DNA of 18,566 nt from Firmicutes bacterium UBA5388 (GTDB lineage Bacteria; Bacillota; UBA4882; UBA10575): positions 1-18,566 of the forward strand of contig DHOO01000025.1 of assembly GCA_002409975.1 (NCBI GenBank), given 5' to 3'. The translations under genes and the position numbers were made by a program. Shown here piece by piece: positions 6,505-14,282 of the stretch. The notes under the pieces are model-generated. The model saw only the letters and a program-made list of their open reading frames with translations. It was not told the DNA's origin and made no database searches. Position 1 is the stretch's first letter. Each line of letters starts with the position of its first letter.

Positions 6505-7430
6505 AGTAAAAAACTAAACTCCCCGGTGGCGGTCGTCTCCCCTATCCCGGCCGGCAGGAGTATTGAACTCCCTTGAACCAACGGCGCCTCTTGCCCACCC
6601 GCCGCCACCAGACCGTTCCCTTCAACCACCGTCCAAATCGAGAAGGAACTGCCAGCCTGAATCTGTCTTGTTCCCTGCACCCGACGCCAGCTAATCGTGA
6701 AATGTTCATCGTCAAAAAGTAAACCCTCTTCCCTGCTATGCTTAAAAGACACAGGCAGCGGCAATTCACAATTGATCGCCTCCAGCCCTTCCTGCAGATG
6801 AAGAGGGCGGGGTTTTCCCTCGGCGTCAGTGCGTCCCCAGTCATACAAGCGATAGGTCGTGTCGGAGTTTTGTTGAAGCTCAGCCACCAAGATCCCAGCG
6901 CCCAACGCATGAATACAACCTGCCGGAATCGGCACAAAGTCGCCCGCCTGTACCGGAATCTCATTGACACAAGAGAGAAGTTCTCCGGTCTCCAGGGCAA
7001 GCGCCAACCGTTCTTGATTAACCCCCGGTTTTAGCCCATAGATAATTCGGGAGTTTTCTGCTGCCGATAAGATATACCAAGCCTCGGTCTTCCCCGGAAC
7101 GCCATGTTTCCGTCCCACCTCATCATCAGGATGAACCTGAACGGAGAGATCCCGCTGGGCCCCGATAATCTTTACTAATAAAGGAAATATTGCTTCCGGA
7201 TTATCTTTCCCCAAAAACCCCCCCGGATCAATCCTGATCAACTCTGAAAGCGTCTTTCCTTGTAAAGGGCCATTAGCAACAGTAGTAATTCCTTTGGGAT
7301 GAGAAGAAAGCTCCCAACTTTCTGCGGTCCGCTCATAAGGAACCTCCCGCCCCATCAACCGCCATAACTGCCGCCCACCCCAGATGATCTCTTGATAAAC
7401 CGGATTAAACAGCAAAGGGTACCATTTCAT
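6474..7430 (-). CDS. manA: Mannose-6-phosphate isomerase, class I
   Basis: This enzyme interconverts fructose-6-phosphate and mannose-6-phosphate, feeding GDP-mannose-type precursors. The 318-residue product has the usual short-type length. Metal ligands are visible: Q98 and H100 (SVQVHPDD), E116 (GKTEAWY) and H174 (PIPAGCIHALG), with NSDTTYRLYDWGR further on. The start at ATG 7430 has a GGAGGAGGGGG ribosome site. It follows the phosphohexomutase by 47 bases, its natural pathway partner. The last nine residues (LPSIRSIN and the preceding position) are read out of frame through the epimerase remnant, so the native C-terminal end and stop were replaced by a rearrangement. The catalytic cupin core is intact and the protein is probably active. 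Confidence 0.93.
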   Translation of the reverse strand: MKWYPLLFNPVYQEIIWGGRQLWRLMGREVPYERTAESWELSSHPKGITTVANGPLQGKTLSELIRIDPGGFLGKDNPEAIFPLLVKIIGAQRDLSVQVHPDDEVGRKHGVPGKTEAWYILSAAENSRIIYGLKPGVNQERLALALETGELLSCVNEIPVQAGDFVPIPAGCIHALGAGILVAELQQNSDTTYRLYDWGRTDAEGKPRPLHLQEGLEAINCELPLPVSFKHSREEGLLFDDEHFTISWRRVQGTRQIQAGSSFSIWTVVEGNGLVAAGGQEAPLVQGSSILLPAGIGETTATGEFSFLLTLPSIRSIN

Positions 7431-7477
7431 CTTTCCCCCTCCTCCAAAAACCTAACGATTCACGCCGGTTACCGCCA

Positions 7478-8881
7478 TTAATACTCCCATTCAAAATTCT
7501 CCACCTCGGGAAAGGCGCACAGCGCCTCTTTTAAAATCTCAGTAATCTCCTTCAGCTCTTGTTCAGTCTTAGCCTCACAACGAGCTACAATCACCGGTTG
7601 GGTATTGGAGGCGCGCACCAGACCCCACCCTCCGGGAAAAAGCACCCGCGCGCCGTCAATCGCGATTACCTCATGGCTCTGTTGAAAATTTTCCCGGAGG
7701 CGTTCTACCACTCTAAACTTATCCCGATCGGCGCAAGCTACTCTGGTTTCGGCTGTCGAGTAATACTTGGGCACATCAGCCAGCATCTGATTTAAGGTTT
7801 GATCCGCATGGGAAAGAATCCGGAGCAGTCGGCCACCGGCATAAAAAGCATCATCAAAGCCGTAATACTCATCGGCAAAAAACATATGGCCCGACATCTC
7901 TCCGGTAAAGATCGCCCCCACCTCTTTCATCTTGGCTTTAATCAAAGAATGACCGGTCTTATAAAAGATCGGCTTCCCGCCCAGCCGCTTGATCTCTTCC
8001 ACTAACGCCTGAGAGCATTTGACCTCCACAATGCATGTGGTCCCAGGATACTTGGGAAGGAGCTCCCGCCAATAGAGGATCATTAACCGGTCTCCCCAAA
8101 TAATCTCCCCCTTATTATCCACGACCCCTAAACGGTCACCATCCCCATCAAAGCCAACACCCAAATCGGCCCCTTCAGTCAAAACCGTCTGCCGTAAGGC
8201 GCCAAGATTTGCTGAGGTCACCGGATCGGGTTGATGGTGGGGAAACCTCCCATCCGACTCACAGAACAGGGGTATCACCTCACAGCCCAGCCCGGTTAAG
8301 AACTGCTCGGCAAATAAAGAAGCGGTCCCGTTTCCGCAGTCAACTACCACTTTTAACTTGCGGGGTCCCAGTTTGATCTTCTCCGTCAGCATCCGCAGGT
8401 AATCCTCATTCAGCTCTCGAGCTTCCACTTGCTCTGCGCTAACCGGAGAGATGTCCATCGGCGCTTCCCGCTTAAGCTCCTCCATTAAATGATAAAGCTT
8501 TTTAATCTCTTCCCCATGAATGGTCGCCGGTCCCAAAGCCACTTTAAAACCGTTAAATTCCGGTGGGTTGTGACTGGCGGTAATCATCATCGCCGCATTA
8601 ATTTTATAGAGTTCACGGGCGTAATAGAGGATTGGTGAGATCACTTCTCCAATATCCACTACCTGACAACCGGCCGCGGTCAATCCGGCCACTAAATGGT
8701 CGCGAATGCGCCCGGAACTCAGACGATTATCCCGTCCCACTAAAACTTTAGCTTCATTATGTTCCTGAAAATAGTGCCCGGCGGCTCTACCCAGTAAAAA
8801 AACGACTTCCGGTTTAAGATCCTCTTCCGCTAACCCACGGATATCATACTCCCGGAAGATCTCCGGGTTAATGGTAAGCAA
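7478..8881 (-). CDS. Phosphomannomutase/phosphoglucomutase
   Basis: This alpha-D-phosphohexomutase interconverts hexose-6-phosphate and hexose-1-phosphate (mannose and/or glucose) for sugar-nucleotide synthesis. With a TTG start at 8881 the protein has 467 residues, the normal length, and begins MLTINPEIFREYDIRG. That start has AGGGAGGG about 7 bases upstream; a longer reading to 8998 adds 39 residues of unlikely sequence. Motifs in order: phosphoserine loop TASHNP (S103), magnesium loop DGDGDR (245-250), sugar-binding GEMSGH (327-332), and phosphate-binding RASNTQP (423-429). Together with manA it forms a mannose-1-phosphate supply pair. A terminator at 8983-9006 separates it from the upstream operon, so it needs its own promoter; only a weak TTGGTC-17-TATGCA candidate is visible. 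Confidence 0.94.
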   Translation of the reverse strand: MLTINPEIFREYDIRGLAEEDLKPEVVFLLGRAAGHYFQEHNEAKVLVGRDNRLSSGRIRDHLVAGLTAAGCQVVDIGEVISPILYYARELYKINAAMMITASHNPPEFNGFKVALGPATIHGEEIKKLYHLMEELKREAPMDISPVSAEQVEARELNEDYLRMLTEKIKLGPRKLKVVVDCGNGTASLFAEQFLTGLGCEVIPLFCESDGRFPHHQPDPVTSANLGALRQTVLTEGADLGVGFDGDGDRLGVVDNKGEIIWGDRLMILYWRELLPKYPGTTCIVEVKCSQALVEEIKRLGGKPIFYKTGHSLIKAKMKEVGAIFTGEMSGHMFFADEYYGFDDAFYAGGRLLRILSHADQTLNQMLADVPKYYSTAETRVACADRDKFRVVERLRENFQQSHEVIAIDGARVLFPGGWGLVRASNTQPVIVARCEAKTEQELKEITEILKEALCAFPEVENFEWEY

Positions 8882-8982
8882 GAATAATCCCTCCCTGGTT
8901 TTATCTATCCTTAGGGAATTGCATAACCTTAAGCTTGTATTTGACCAACTTAGAAAAGGCTTTTGGGGCAAGAGAGGCTTAC

Positions 8983-9006
8983 AAAAAAATAACTCCATTA
9001 GGAGTC
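8983..9006 (-). terminator. Rho-independent terminator of the sugar-salvage operon
   Basis: On the minus strand GACTCC, a 4-base loop TAAT, and GGAGTT form a 6-bp stem followed by ATTTTTTT (complement of 8983-8990). It lies about 80 bases after the stop of the last operon gene and before the phosphohexomutase gene. Confidence 0.75.
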
Positions 9007-9087
9007 TTTTAGTAATAAACCTATTAAATTATATCAAATTATTACCAACTTTCAAGGATAAACATCCATTTATGAGGGAGAGTCTTC

Positions 9088-10200
9088 TTATGCTAACATT
9101 ATCTTATGCGCCGCTTGCTCCAATGCTTGTTCTGGAGTGAGCTCATTATTAAATGCTTTGACAATTTCTTCGGTCACCTTCCCAATTAATTGACCTGTAT
9201 TGGGTAAATGAGGCAGCGGCTTAGCTCTTTCCAGCATTTGAAGTAAGACAGGATACCATCGAAACTTCCTTTGCCCCGCCAGAAAACTTGAGCGTCGGGT
9301 TGGGTTCCCGCAATAAGCGCCTACTACTTGATCGATTTCTTTAGAAGTAAGATATTGCAACAATCTTTCCGCGCTTGCTTGATCCGTACACAAATGATTG
9401 ATCCCAAAGGACCAGGTTACGTTCCAAGAGGTTTCAAGAGCGGCAAAGCCAATATCATCTGGATTTAGGCACCGCTCATTCATAATTTGCCCTAATTGTC
9501 CGCCCCAAGAAACCCCCAACTTACATTGGTCCCTTTGAATAGCCTCTAACACTTCCTCATTCCCGAAGCTCGCCACCTCTTTTGCGCAGTATTTTTTCAT
9601 ATCAATATATTTTTGTAATGCAATACAACCCGCAGAGGTGTTAAAAAGCGGCAAGCCGTTACCGTCAAAAGCGTCTATCCCTTCATTACGTAAATATGGC
9701 AAGAAATCTAAAAATATTTCAGAAGGGTGGGCTTTGAGGATAAAGGTCTCTTTATGCTTCTCACTATTATTCTTTACAACCTGAATCATGTCATCAGTTG
9801 AAACAACTTCAGTTAGCTCTTGGTTTAGTTGAGATTTTCTGTAAAGCAAAATATGGCCATCGCAAAACGACGGAACTAAGTATTTATCATGATTAAGCTC
9901 TATTTCTCTACGAATTGAAGGTAAAATATCTTCATAATCATAAGTTTCTTCAAAATCACCACTTAGTTTTTGGAGATAGCCTTTATTTACAAATTCATGT
10001 AGCCATAAATGTCCCGCCACCATTATAATATCGTATTTATACTCTTGAAACGATTTTAATAAAGTTGAATAATATTCAGACCACTTTACAATATTAAAGA
10101 TGACATGAATACCTGTTTGCTTTTCAAATCTTCCGAGAAAATTATTCCCTTTTTCTACGTAAACATCGGTTGCCGGATCCCCCACCGCTAATACATTCAA
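9088..10200 (-). CDS. Family-1 solute-binding-protein-like protein without signal peptide
   Basis: The 370-residue product has the layout of family-1 (MalE/UgpB-type) ABC solute-binding proteins. It has an opening strand VLAVGDPATDVYV, then FEKQTGIHVIFNIVKWSEYYSTLL (26-49), YDIIMVAGHLWLHEFVNKGYLQKL (56-79), YLVPSFCDGHILLYRK, and a hinge-type GVSWGG. Unlike family members it has no signal peptide or lipobox: the ATG at 10200 has AAGGG 7 bases upstream, translation starts directly at the first core strand, and the aldolase stop lies in the same frame 12 codons earlier. It also has seven cysteines, unusual for an exported binding protein. It closes the operon, 36 bases after the aldolase, and no MalFG-type permease is present. 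I infer a cytoplasmic ligand-binding role, perhaps for a sugar phosphate or as a sensor. A decayed exported protein is the alternative. Confidence 0.8.
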   Translation of the reverse strand: MNVLAVGDPATDVYVEKGNNFLGRFEKQTGIHVIFNIVKWSEYYSTLLKSFQEYKYDIIMVAGHLWLHEFVNKGYLQKLSGDFEETYDYEDILPSIRREIELNHDKYLVPSFCDGHILLYRKSQLNQELTEVVSTDDMIQVVKNNSEKHKETFILKAHPSEIFLDFLPYLRNEGIDAFDGNGLPLFNTSAGCIALQKYIDMKKYCAKEVASFGNEEVLEAIQRDQCKLGVSWGGQLGQIMNERCLNPDDIGFAALETSWNVTWSFGINHLCTDQASAERLLQYLTSKEIDQVVGAYCGNPTRRSSFLAGQRKFRWYPVLLQMLERAKPLPHLPNTGQLIGKVTEEIVKAFNNELTPEQALEQAAHKIMLA

Positions 10201-10236
10201 ACTTTGACCCTTGATTTGACACCACCCCTTTCCGTA

Positions 10237-10923
10237 TTACCTCACTGATGGTATCCCGCCGGCATTAATTCCCAGTTTCTTCCTGATATCAATTAACTCT
10301 TCCACTTCTTCCGAATCCAGTTCTACAGGGGGACCGATTTGCTTAAGATAGTAGATAATCTTACAGTAATGCTCAACTGATTCCATTCTAAAAAAAGCTT
10401 GAGTCAGATCCTTGCCCCAGGTAAGTAGACCGTGATTTGCTAAGAGCACCGCATTGTAGTCTTTAACAAAAGGAGTAATGGCCTTTGGCACTTCTTCGGT
10501 TCCGGTCAATGCATAATTGGCGACCGGCACAACTCCTAAGTTAACAATCGCCTCCGCCAGCAGAGGACGATCAAGAGGAATCCTTGCCACAGCAAAAGTT
10601 GTGGCAAGGGGAGGATGAGCATGAACAACCGCTTTTACTTCTGGATTCAATCTATATACTTGCAAATGCATTCTCGCTTCAGAAGAAGGATGCGCTCCCT
10701 TAGTAAGCACTCTTCCATCCAGATCCATTTTTACAAGGCTCTCCGGAGTCATACCACCTTTGCTTACCCCAGTCGGCGTGAGAATAATTTGCTGAGCATT
10801 AATTTTGACAGAGATATTACCATCATTTGCTACCACATACTCTTTATCATATAATTTCTGTCCAACAGAACAAATCTCTTTTCTCATCTGTTCTTCATTA
10901 AAATAGGTTTCCGTTTTATTCAT
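10237..10923 (-). CDS. Class II aldolase, FucA/AraD family; probable deoxyribulose-1-phosphate aldolase
   Basis: This zinc-dependent aldolase probably splits 5-deoxyribulose-1-phosphate (or 5-methylthioribulose-1-phosphate) into DHAP and acetaldehyde (or methylthioacetaldehyde). Motifs in the 228-residue product: GNIS (35-38) and TPTG (49-52) for phosphate binding, catalytic E82 (SSEARMH), and zinc ligands H101/H103 (HAHPP) and H164 (ANHG). The TPTG and HAHPP pattern favours aldolases over the related dehydratase MtnB. The ATG at 10923 overlaps the mtnA stop (GATGAATAA), implying coupled translation. AGGAGG directly abuts this ATG, which is unusually close; a TTG at 10935 is a less likely alternative. 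Placement after MtnK and MtnA homologues is what points to the deoxyribose/methylthioribose substrate. The exact substrate is inferred. Confidence 0.85.
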   Translation of the reverse strand: MNKTETYFNEEQMRKEICSVGQKLYDKEYVVANDGNISVKINAQQIILTPTGVSKGGMTPESLVKMDLDGRVLTKGAHPSSEARMHLQVYRLNPEVKAVVHAHPPLATTFAVARIPLDRPLLAEAIVNLGVVPVANYALTGTEEVPKAITPFVKDYNAVLLANHGLLTWGKDLTQAFFRMESVEHYCKIIYYLKQIGPPVELDSEEVEELIDIRKKLGINAGGIPSVR

Positions 10924-11977
10924 CCTCCTCTGCAAACAACTTTCTGAGGTTCTCTCTATAAGGAGGCCTTATAATCCCTTTTTCCGTAATTATCGCGGTA
11001 ATATATTCCGCCTCGGTTACATCAAAAGCCGGATTATAAGCTTTAACCCCGGTCGGCACTGTCTTTACCCCAAACCCTTTGCCAATTTCATTCTCATCAC
11101 GGAGTTCGATGACAATCTCCGCCCCGGTCGGTGTATTGAGATCAATGGTTGAAGTTGGTCCCAGAATATACATGGGGATATTATATTCTTTAGCCAGAAT
11201 CGCCACCCCAGAAGTGCCTATTTTATTGGCTGTATCACCATTAGCGGCTACACGATCACAGCCCACAAGCACGGCATCGATCTTGCCTTCTTTTATCACT
11301 AAAGAAGCCATATTATCACAGATCACCGTAACATCAATTCCTGCTTTATTTAACTCATAAGCCGTTAACCTTGAACCTTGTAGCAAGGGCCGGGTTTCAT
11401 CCACGTACACCTGAAAATTATACCCTTTTTTATGCCCCAAATACATAGGCGCCAAGGCTGTCCCATAACCAGAGGTTGCAATCCCACCTGCATTACAATG
11501 GGTTAATAAACCCATTTCCGGTTTTAGCAAAGATAAACCATATGCTCCAATCGCTTTTCCCATTGCTTGATCTTCAGCCAAAATTTTTTCACTTTCATCC
11601 AGTAACGCTGCTTTAATCTCAGCTACAGTTTTATCCTCTTCACGCTCGAACCTTTTCATCATCCGCTCAAGCGCCCAGAATAGATTGACCGCAGTCGGTC
11701 TTGAGGTAGCCAGATAATCTTTGATCTCTACAAATTCTTTTTTAAAATCAGCCACATTAGTCGCTTGAGATTTTCGACTACACACGTAGAGACCAAAGGC
11801 AGCCGCAATCCCAATGGCCGGCGCTCCCCTTACCCTTAATTTTTTTATTGCTTCCCAGATGTCTTCAGCTCTATCTAATTCTAGAAACTTTTCTTCATTT
11901 GGTAATAAAGTTTGATCGATCAGTATTAGTTTATCCTTGGTTTCATTAAGCTTAGCTGGTATTACAGTCATCAGCAT
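10916..11977 (-). CDS. mtnA: MtnA-family aldose-1-phosphate isomerase (methylthioribose- or 5-deoxyribose-1-phosphate)
   Basis: This eIF2B-like sugar-phosphate isomerase converts the 1-phosphorylated aldose to the ketose-1-phosphate. The 353-residue product contains RGAPAIG (50-56), the catalytic cysteine C161 in THCNAGGIATSGYGTALAP, and the catalytic aspartate D241 in VGCDRVAANGDTANKIGT. These match C160 and D240 known for Bacillus MtnA. ATG 11977 is chosen because AGGGAG lies 7 bases before it; the ATG at 11983 would abut that site. The gene lies between the MtnK-like kinase and the class II aldolase. None of the later methionine-salvage enzymes (MtnB/W/X/D) are nearby, so the product most likely goes to aldol cleavage instead. 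MTR-1-P and 5-deoxyribose-1-P use cannot be told apart by motif. Confidence 0.92.
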   Translation of the reverse strand: MLMTVIPAKLNETKDKLILIDQTLLPNEEKFLELDRAEDIWEAIKKLRVRGAPAIGIAAAFGLYVCSRKSQATNVADFKKEFVEIKDYLATSRPTAVNLFWALERMMKRFEREEDKTVAEIKAALLDESEKILAEDQAMGKAIGAYGLSLLKPEMGLLTHCNAGGIATSGYGTALAPMYLGHKKGYNFQVYVDETRPLLQGSRLTAYELNKAGIDVTVICDNMASLVIKEGKIDAVLVGCDRVAANGDTANKIGTSGVAILAKEYNIPMYILGPTSTIDLNTPTGAEIVIELRDENEIGKGFGVKTVPTGVKAYNPAFDVTEAEYITAIITEKGIIRPPYRENLRKLFAEEDE

Positions 11978-12064
11978 CTTCATACTCCCTCACTCTATAA
12001 ACTTTGGTTTCTCGTTATTCCACATCTCTGCTATGGGGTGAAACTTGTATCCTTAGGTGTCCCT

Positions 12065-13276
12065 TCAATACACGCGATTCTCTTTTACTAGCTTGATATA
12101 ATCTTTTCCGGTAACTATTTTATGCCTATTCTTGATAAATTCTTTAGCCAATAAAATATTTTTCTTCTTCGTTTTTTCTCTCTTCGCATCATCAGGGATT
12201 CCATCAAGGTCTTTTACATGAGCAAACCCCACCGTCCGTCTGATCATCTCACAACCAGTCACCCCTGCGGTATTAACAATAACATCATTTATATACCAGT
12301 CTTTAAAACCCGGTACTTTTGCCATCTGATCGGTTACCACTTCATCCCAGAGTTTTAAGCTTTTTACTTTAAATAAGTCGATTACTTCACCCATTGTTTT
12401 TAGTAAATAATTAAGGTGCCGGTCTTTTGCTGACCCATCTTCCAGTCTGGCATCAGTCGAGAGATAGTTCATGACTAGATTGGCAATCAAGGCGCCAATA
12501 TCGTAAGCCATCGGTCCATAGAAAGCAAATTCCGGATCAATCACCTTTGTATACTTTTGATTGACAAAAATACTCCCCGTATGTACGTCCCCATGTAATA
12601 AGGCTTGCGCATTGTTCATAAAATCAAATTTCAACTTAGCAACTTCTAATCTTAACTCATCATCTTCAACTAACTCTTTTTTATGGAAATCAACCAAAAA
12701 ATCTTCCATATCATTACGTCCACCGATATTAAATGGTTCGGTATAGACCAATTCTTCCGTGATTTCACAAAGCTCCGGGTTTATAAATTCTTTTACTCTA
12801 TTTTTCTTCTCTTTATGTTCCATAACAACATCAGAGGTTAACAATAGAGTTTTAACTAAAAAATCGGTAATCTGCTCGGCGAAATTAGGGTAGATTTCAA
12901 GGTTTAGCAGTCCATAACGCATAATAATATAATCGTGGAGATCTTCCATAATCGTACAGCACATTTCATCATCGAACAAATAAACTTTAGGCACTAGTCC
13001 ATCGGTTAATTCATACTCCAATTTAAGAATTTTATTCTCAATAGCGCCGCGCCCAATATCAAGTGGCCAATCATCACCCGCAGCTCTAACATAAGGTAAA
13101 GCTTGTTTAACAATGATACTCTTATTGTTTTTGGTATCCTTAACTCTAAATACCAGGTTAAGGTTACCATCTCCAATTTCACTGCATTTATAAACCGCAT
13201 CATCAGAGAAAAAGTCAATTTTCTCATTTACATATTTAACAACCTTATCTTCTGTTAATTCATAGTATTTATCCAT
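12065..13276 (-). CDS. mtnK: MtnK-family sugar kinase (5-methylthioribose or 5-deoxyribose)
   Basis: This kinase phosphorylates the C1 hydroxyl of 5-methylthioribose or 5-deoxyribose with ATP. The 403-residue product matches MtnK length (about 400). It shows the kinase-like glycine loop GDGNLNLVFRV (35-45), the ATP-binding lysine K57 (IIVKQALPYVR), the catalytic loop HGDVHTGSI (228-236, with D230), and the metal-binding IDPEFAFYGPMAYDIGA (246-262). The HGD.HTGS and DPEFAFYGPM combination is specific to MtnK among aminoglycoside-phosphotransferase-fold kinases. It starts 10 bases after the permease, with an AAGGAG site overlapping the end of that gene. Because no nucleosidase or phosphorylase is present, the free sugar must come from import or be made elsewhere. 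Confidence 0.93.
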   Translation of the reverse strand: MDKYYELTEDKVVKYVNEKIDFFSDDAVYKCSEIGDGNLNLVFRVKDTKNNKSIIVKQALPYVRAAGDDWPLDIGRGAIENKILKLEYELTDGLVPKVYLFDDEMCCTIMEDLHDYIIMRYGLLNLEIYPNFAEQITDFLVKTLLLTSDVVMEHKEKKNRVKEFINPELCEITEELVYTEPFNIGGRNDMEDFLVDFHKKELVEDDELRLEVAKLKFDFMNNAQALLHGDVHTGSIFVNQKYTKVIDPEFAFYGPMAYDIGALIANLVMNYLSTDARLEDGSAKDRHLNYLLKTMGEVIDLFKVKSLKLWDEVVTDQMAKVPGFKDWYINDVIVNTAGVTGCEMIRRTVGFAHVKDLDGIPDDAKREKTKKKNILLAKEFIKNRHKIVTGKDYIKLVKENRVY

Positions 13277-13286
13277 AATATTTCAA

Positions 13287-14282
13287 TTACTCCTTTCGTT
13301 TATAATAAGTAAGACTTAAAGCTAGAACTAAGACAATACCTTTTACAATATCCTGTGAATAATAAGGAAAATCCATCATAATTAACCCATTTAACAAAAC
13401 GCCCATTAATAATGCGCCGATTAAGGTTCCGAAGGCATTTGGCTTACCAATGCCAAATACCGAAAACCCAATGTAAGCGGCTGCTACCGCATCCATCAAA
13501 TAAGGAGCCCCTGCATTAACCTCCCCCGACCCCAAACGCGCACCAAGAACAAGGCCTCCTAACGCGGCAATAAATCCTGACATCATATAGGCGATTAATT
13601 TATATCTGTTAATGGGAATTCCCGAAAGTTTCGCCGCTTCCTCATTACTACCAATCATATAGAGATATCTTCCATATTTCGTCTGGTTTAAGAATAAATG
13701 GGCCAAAATAGCTACCACCAGCATGATGATTACCGGAACAGGAATATTAAGAATCTTACCTTGCCCGATGTATAAAAAAGCTTTACTCATCGTTCCGGGG
13801 GCGATCCCCCCAAGATTAGGAAGGGGCATAAAATTATAGATCGCTGATCCATTTTGGAAGGTAATAGAAATACCGGTCAAAAGAAACATCATGGAGAGGG
13901 TTGTTAGCATATCCGCGATGTTCATTTTAATTATGAAAAAGGCATTAACACATCCAATCAATATCCCTACAAGTAACGGTACAATAATAGCCGGTATGGG
14001 TCCCATTTCCCACACAACCATAAATTTGGCGGCAATTACAGACGCGAATCCAGCTATAGCTCCTACCGATAGATCAAAGCCACTGATAGTGAGGGACATA
14101 GTAATTGCCAGTCCTATTAACGCAACAATAGATACCGATCTAAATATGTTTGTTATATTACTAAAGTTCATGAAATTTTCCAATGTGAGAGAGAAAAAGA
14201 GCACCGCCGCCAATATTACAATAATCGTTCCATATTTATATAAGAAGTTAAATAAATCAAATTTTTTCCCATTACTCCCCAT
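13287..14282 (-). CDS. Ribose-type ABC transporter permease (RbsC family)
   Basis: This inner-membrane channel subunit has 331 residues and about eight to ten transmembrane helices. It carries the family motif SGFDLSVGAIAGFASVIAAK near the third helix and the C-terminal GAPYLMDAVAAAYIGFSVFG segment typical of RbsC/XylH/LsrC-type permeases. ATG 14282 overlaps the ATPase gene by 11 bases, with GGAGG 8 bases upstream inside the ATPase end. A single permease gene is present, so the channel is probably a homodimer. The specific sugar is inferred from the salvage genes next in the operon. Confidence 0.94.
   Translation of the reverse strand: MGSNGKKFDLFNFLYKYGTIIVILAAVLFFSLTLENFMNFSNITNIFRSVSIVALIGLAITMSLTISGFDLSVGAIAGFASVIAAKFMVVWEMGPIPAIIVPLLVGILIGCVNAFFIIKMNIADMLTTLSMMFLLTGISITFQNGSAIYNFMPLPNLGGIAPGTMSKAFLYIGQGKILNIPVPVIIMLVVAILAHLFLNQTKYGRYLYMIGSNEEAAKLSGIPINRYKLIAYMMSGFIAALGGLVLGARLGSGEVNAGAPYLMDAVAAAYIGFSVFGIGKPNAFGTLIGALLMGVLLNGLIMMDFPYYSQDIVKGIVLVLALSLTYYKRKE

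Noticed and set aside
8882..8998. Longer N-terminus of the phosphohexomutase
   Set aside because: The extra 39 residues are not family-like, overlap the upstream terminator region, and the TTG at 8881 has a strong ribosome site.
10237..10923. Class II aldolase-family protein as MtnB dehydratase of the methionine salvage pathway
   Set aside because: The TPTG and HAHPP motifs follow FucA/AraD aldolases, and none of the later salvage enzymes are present, so an aldolase is more likely.
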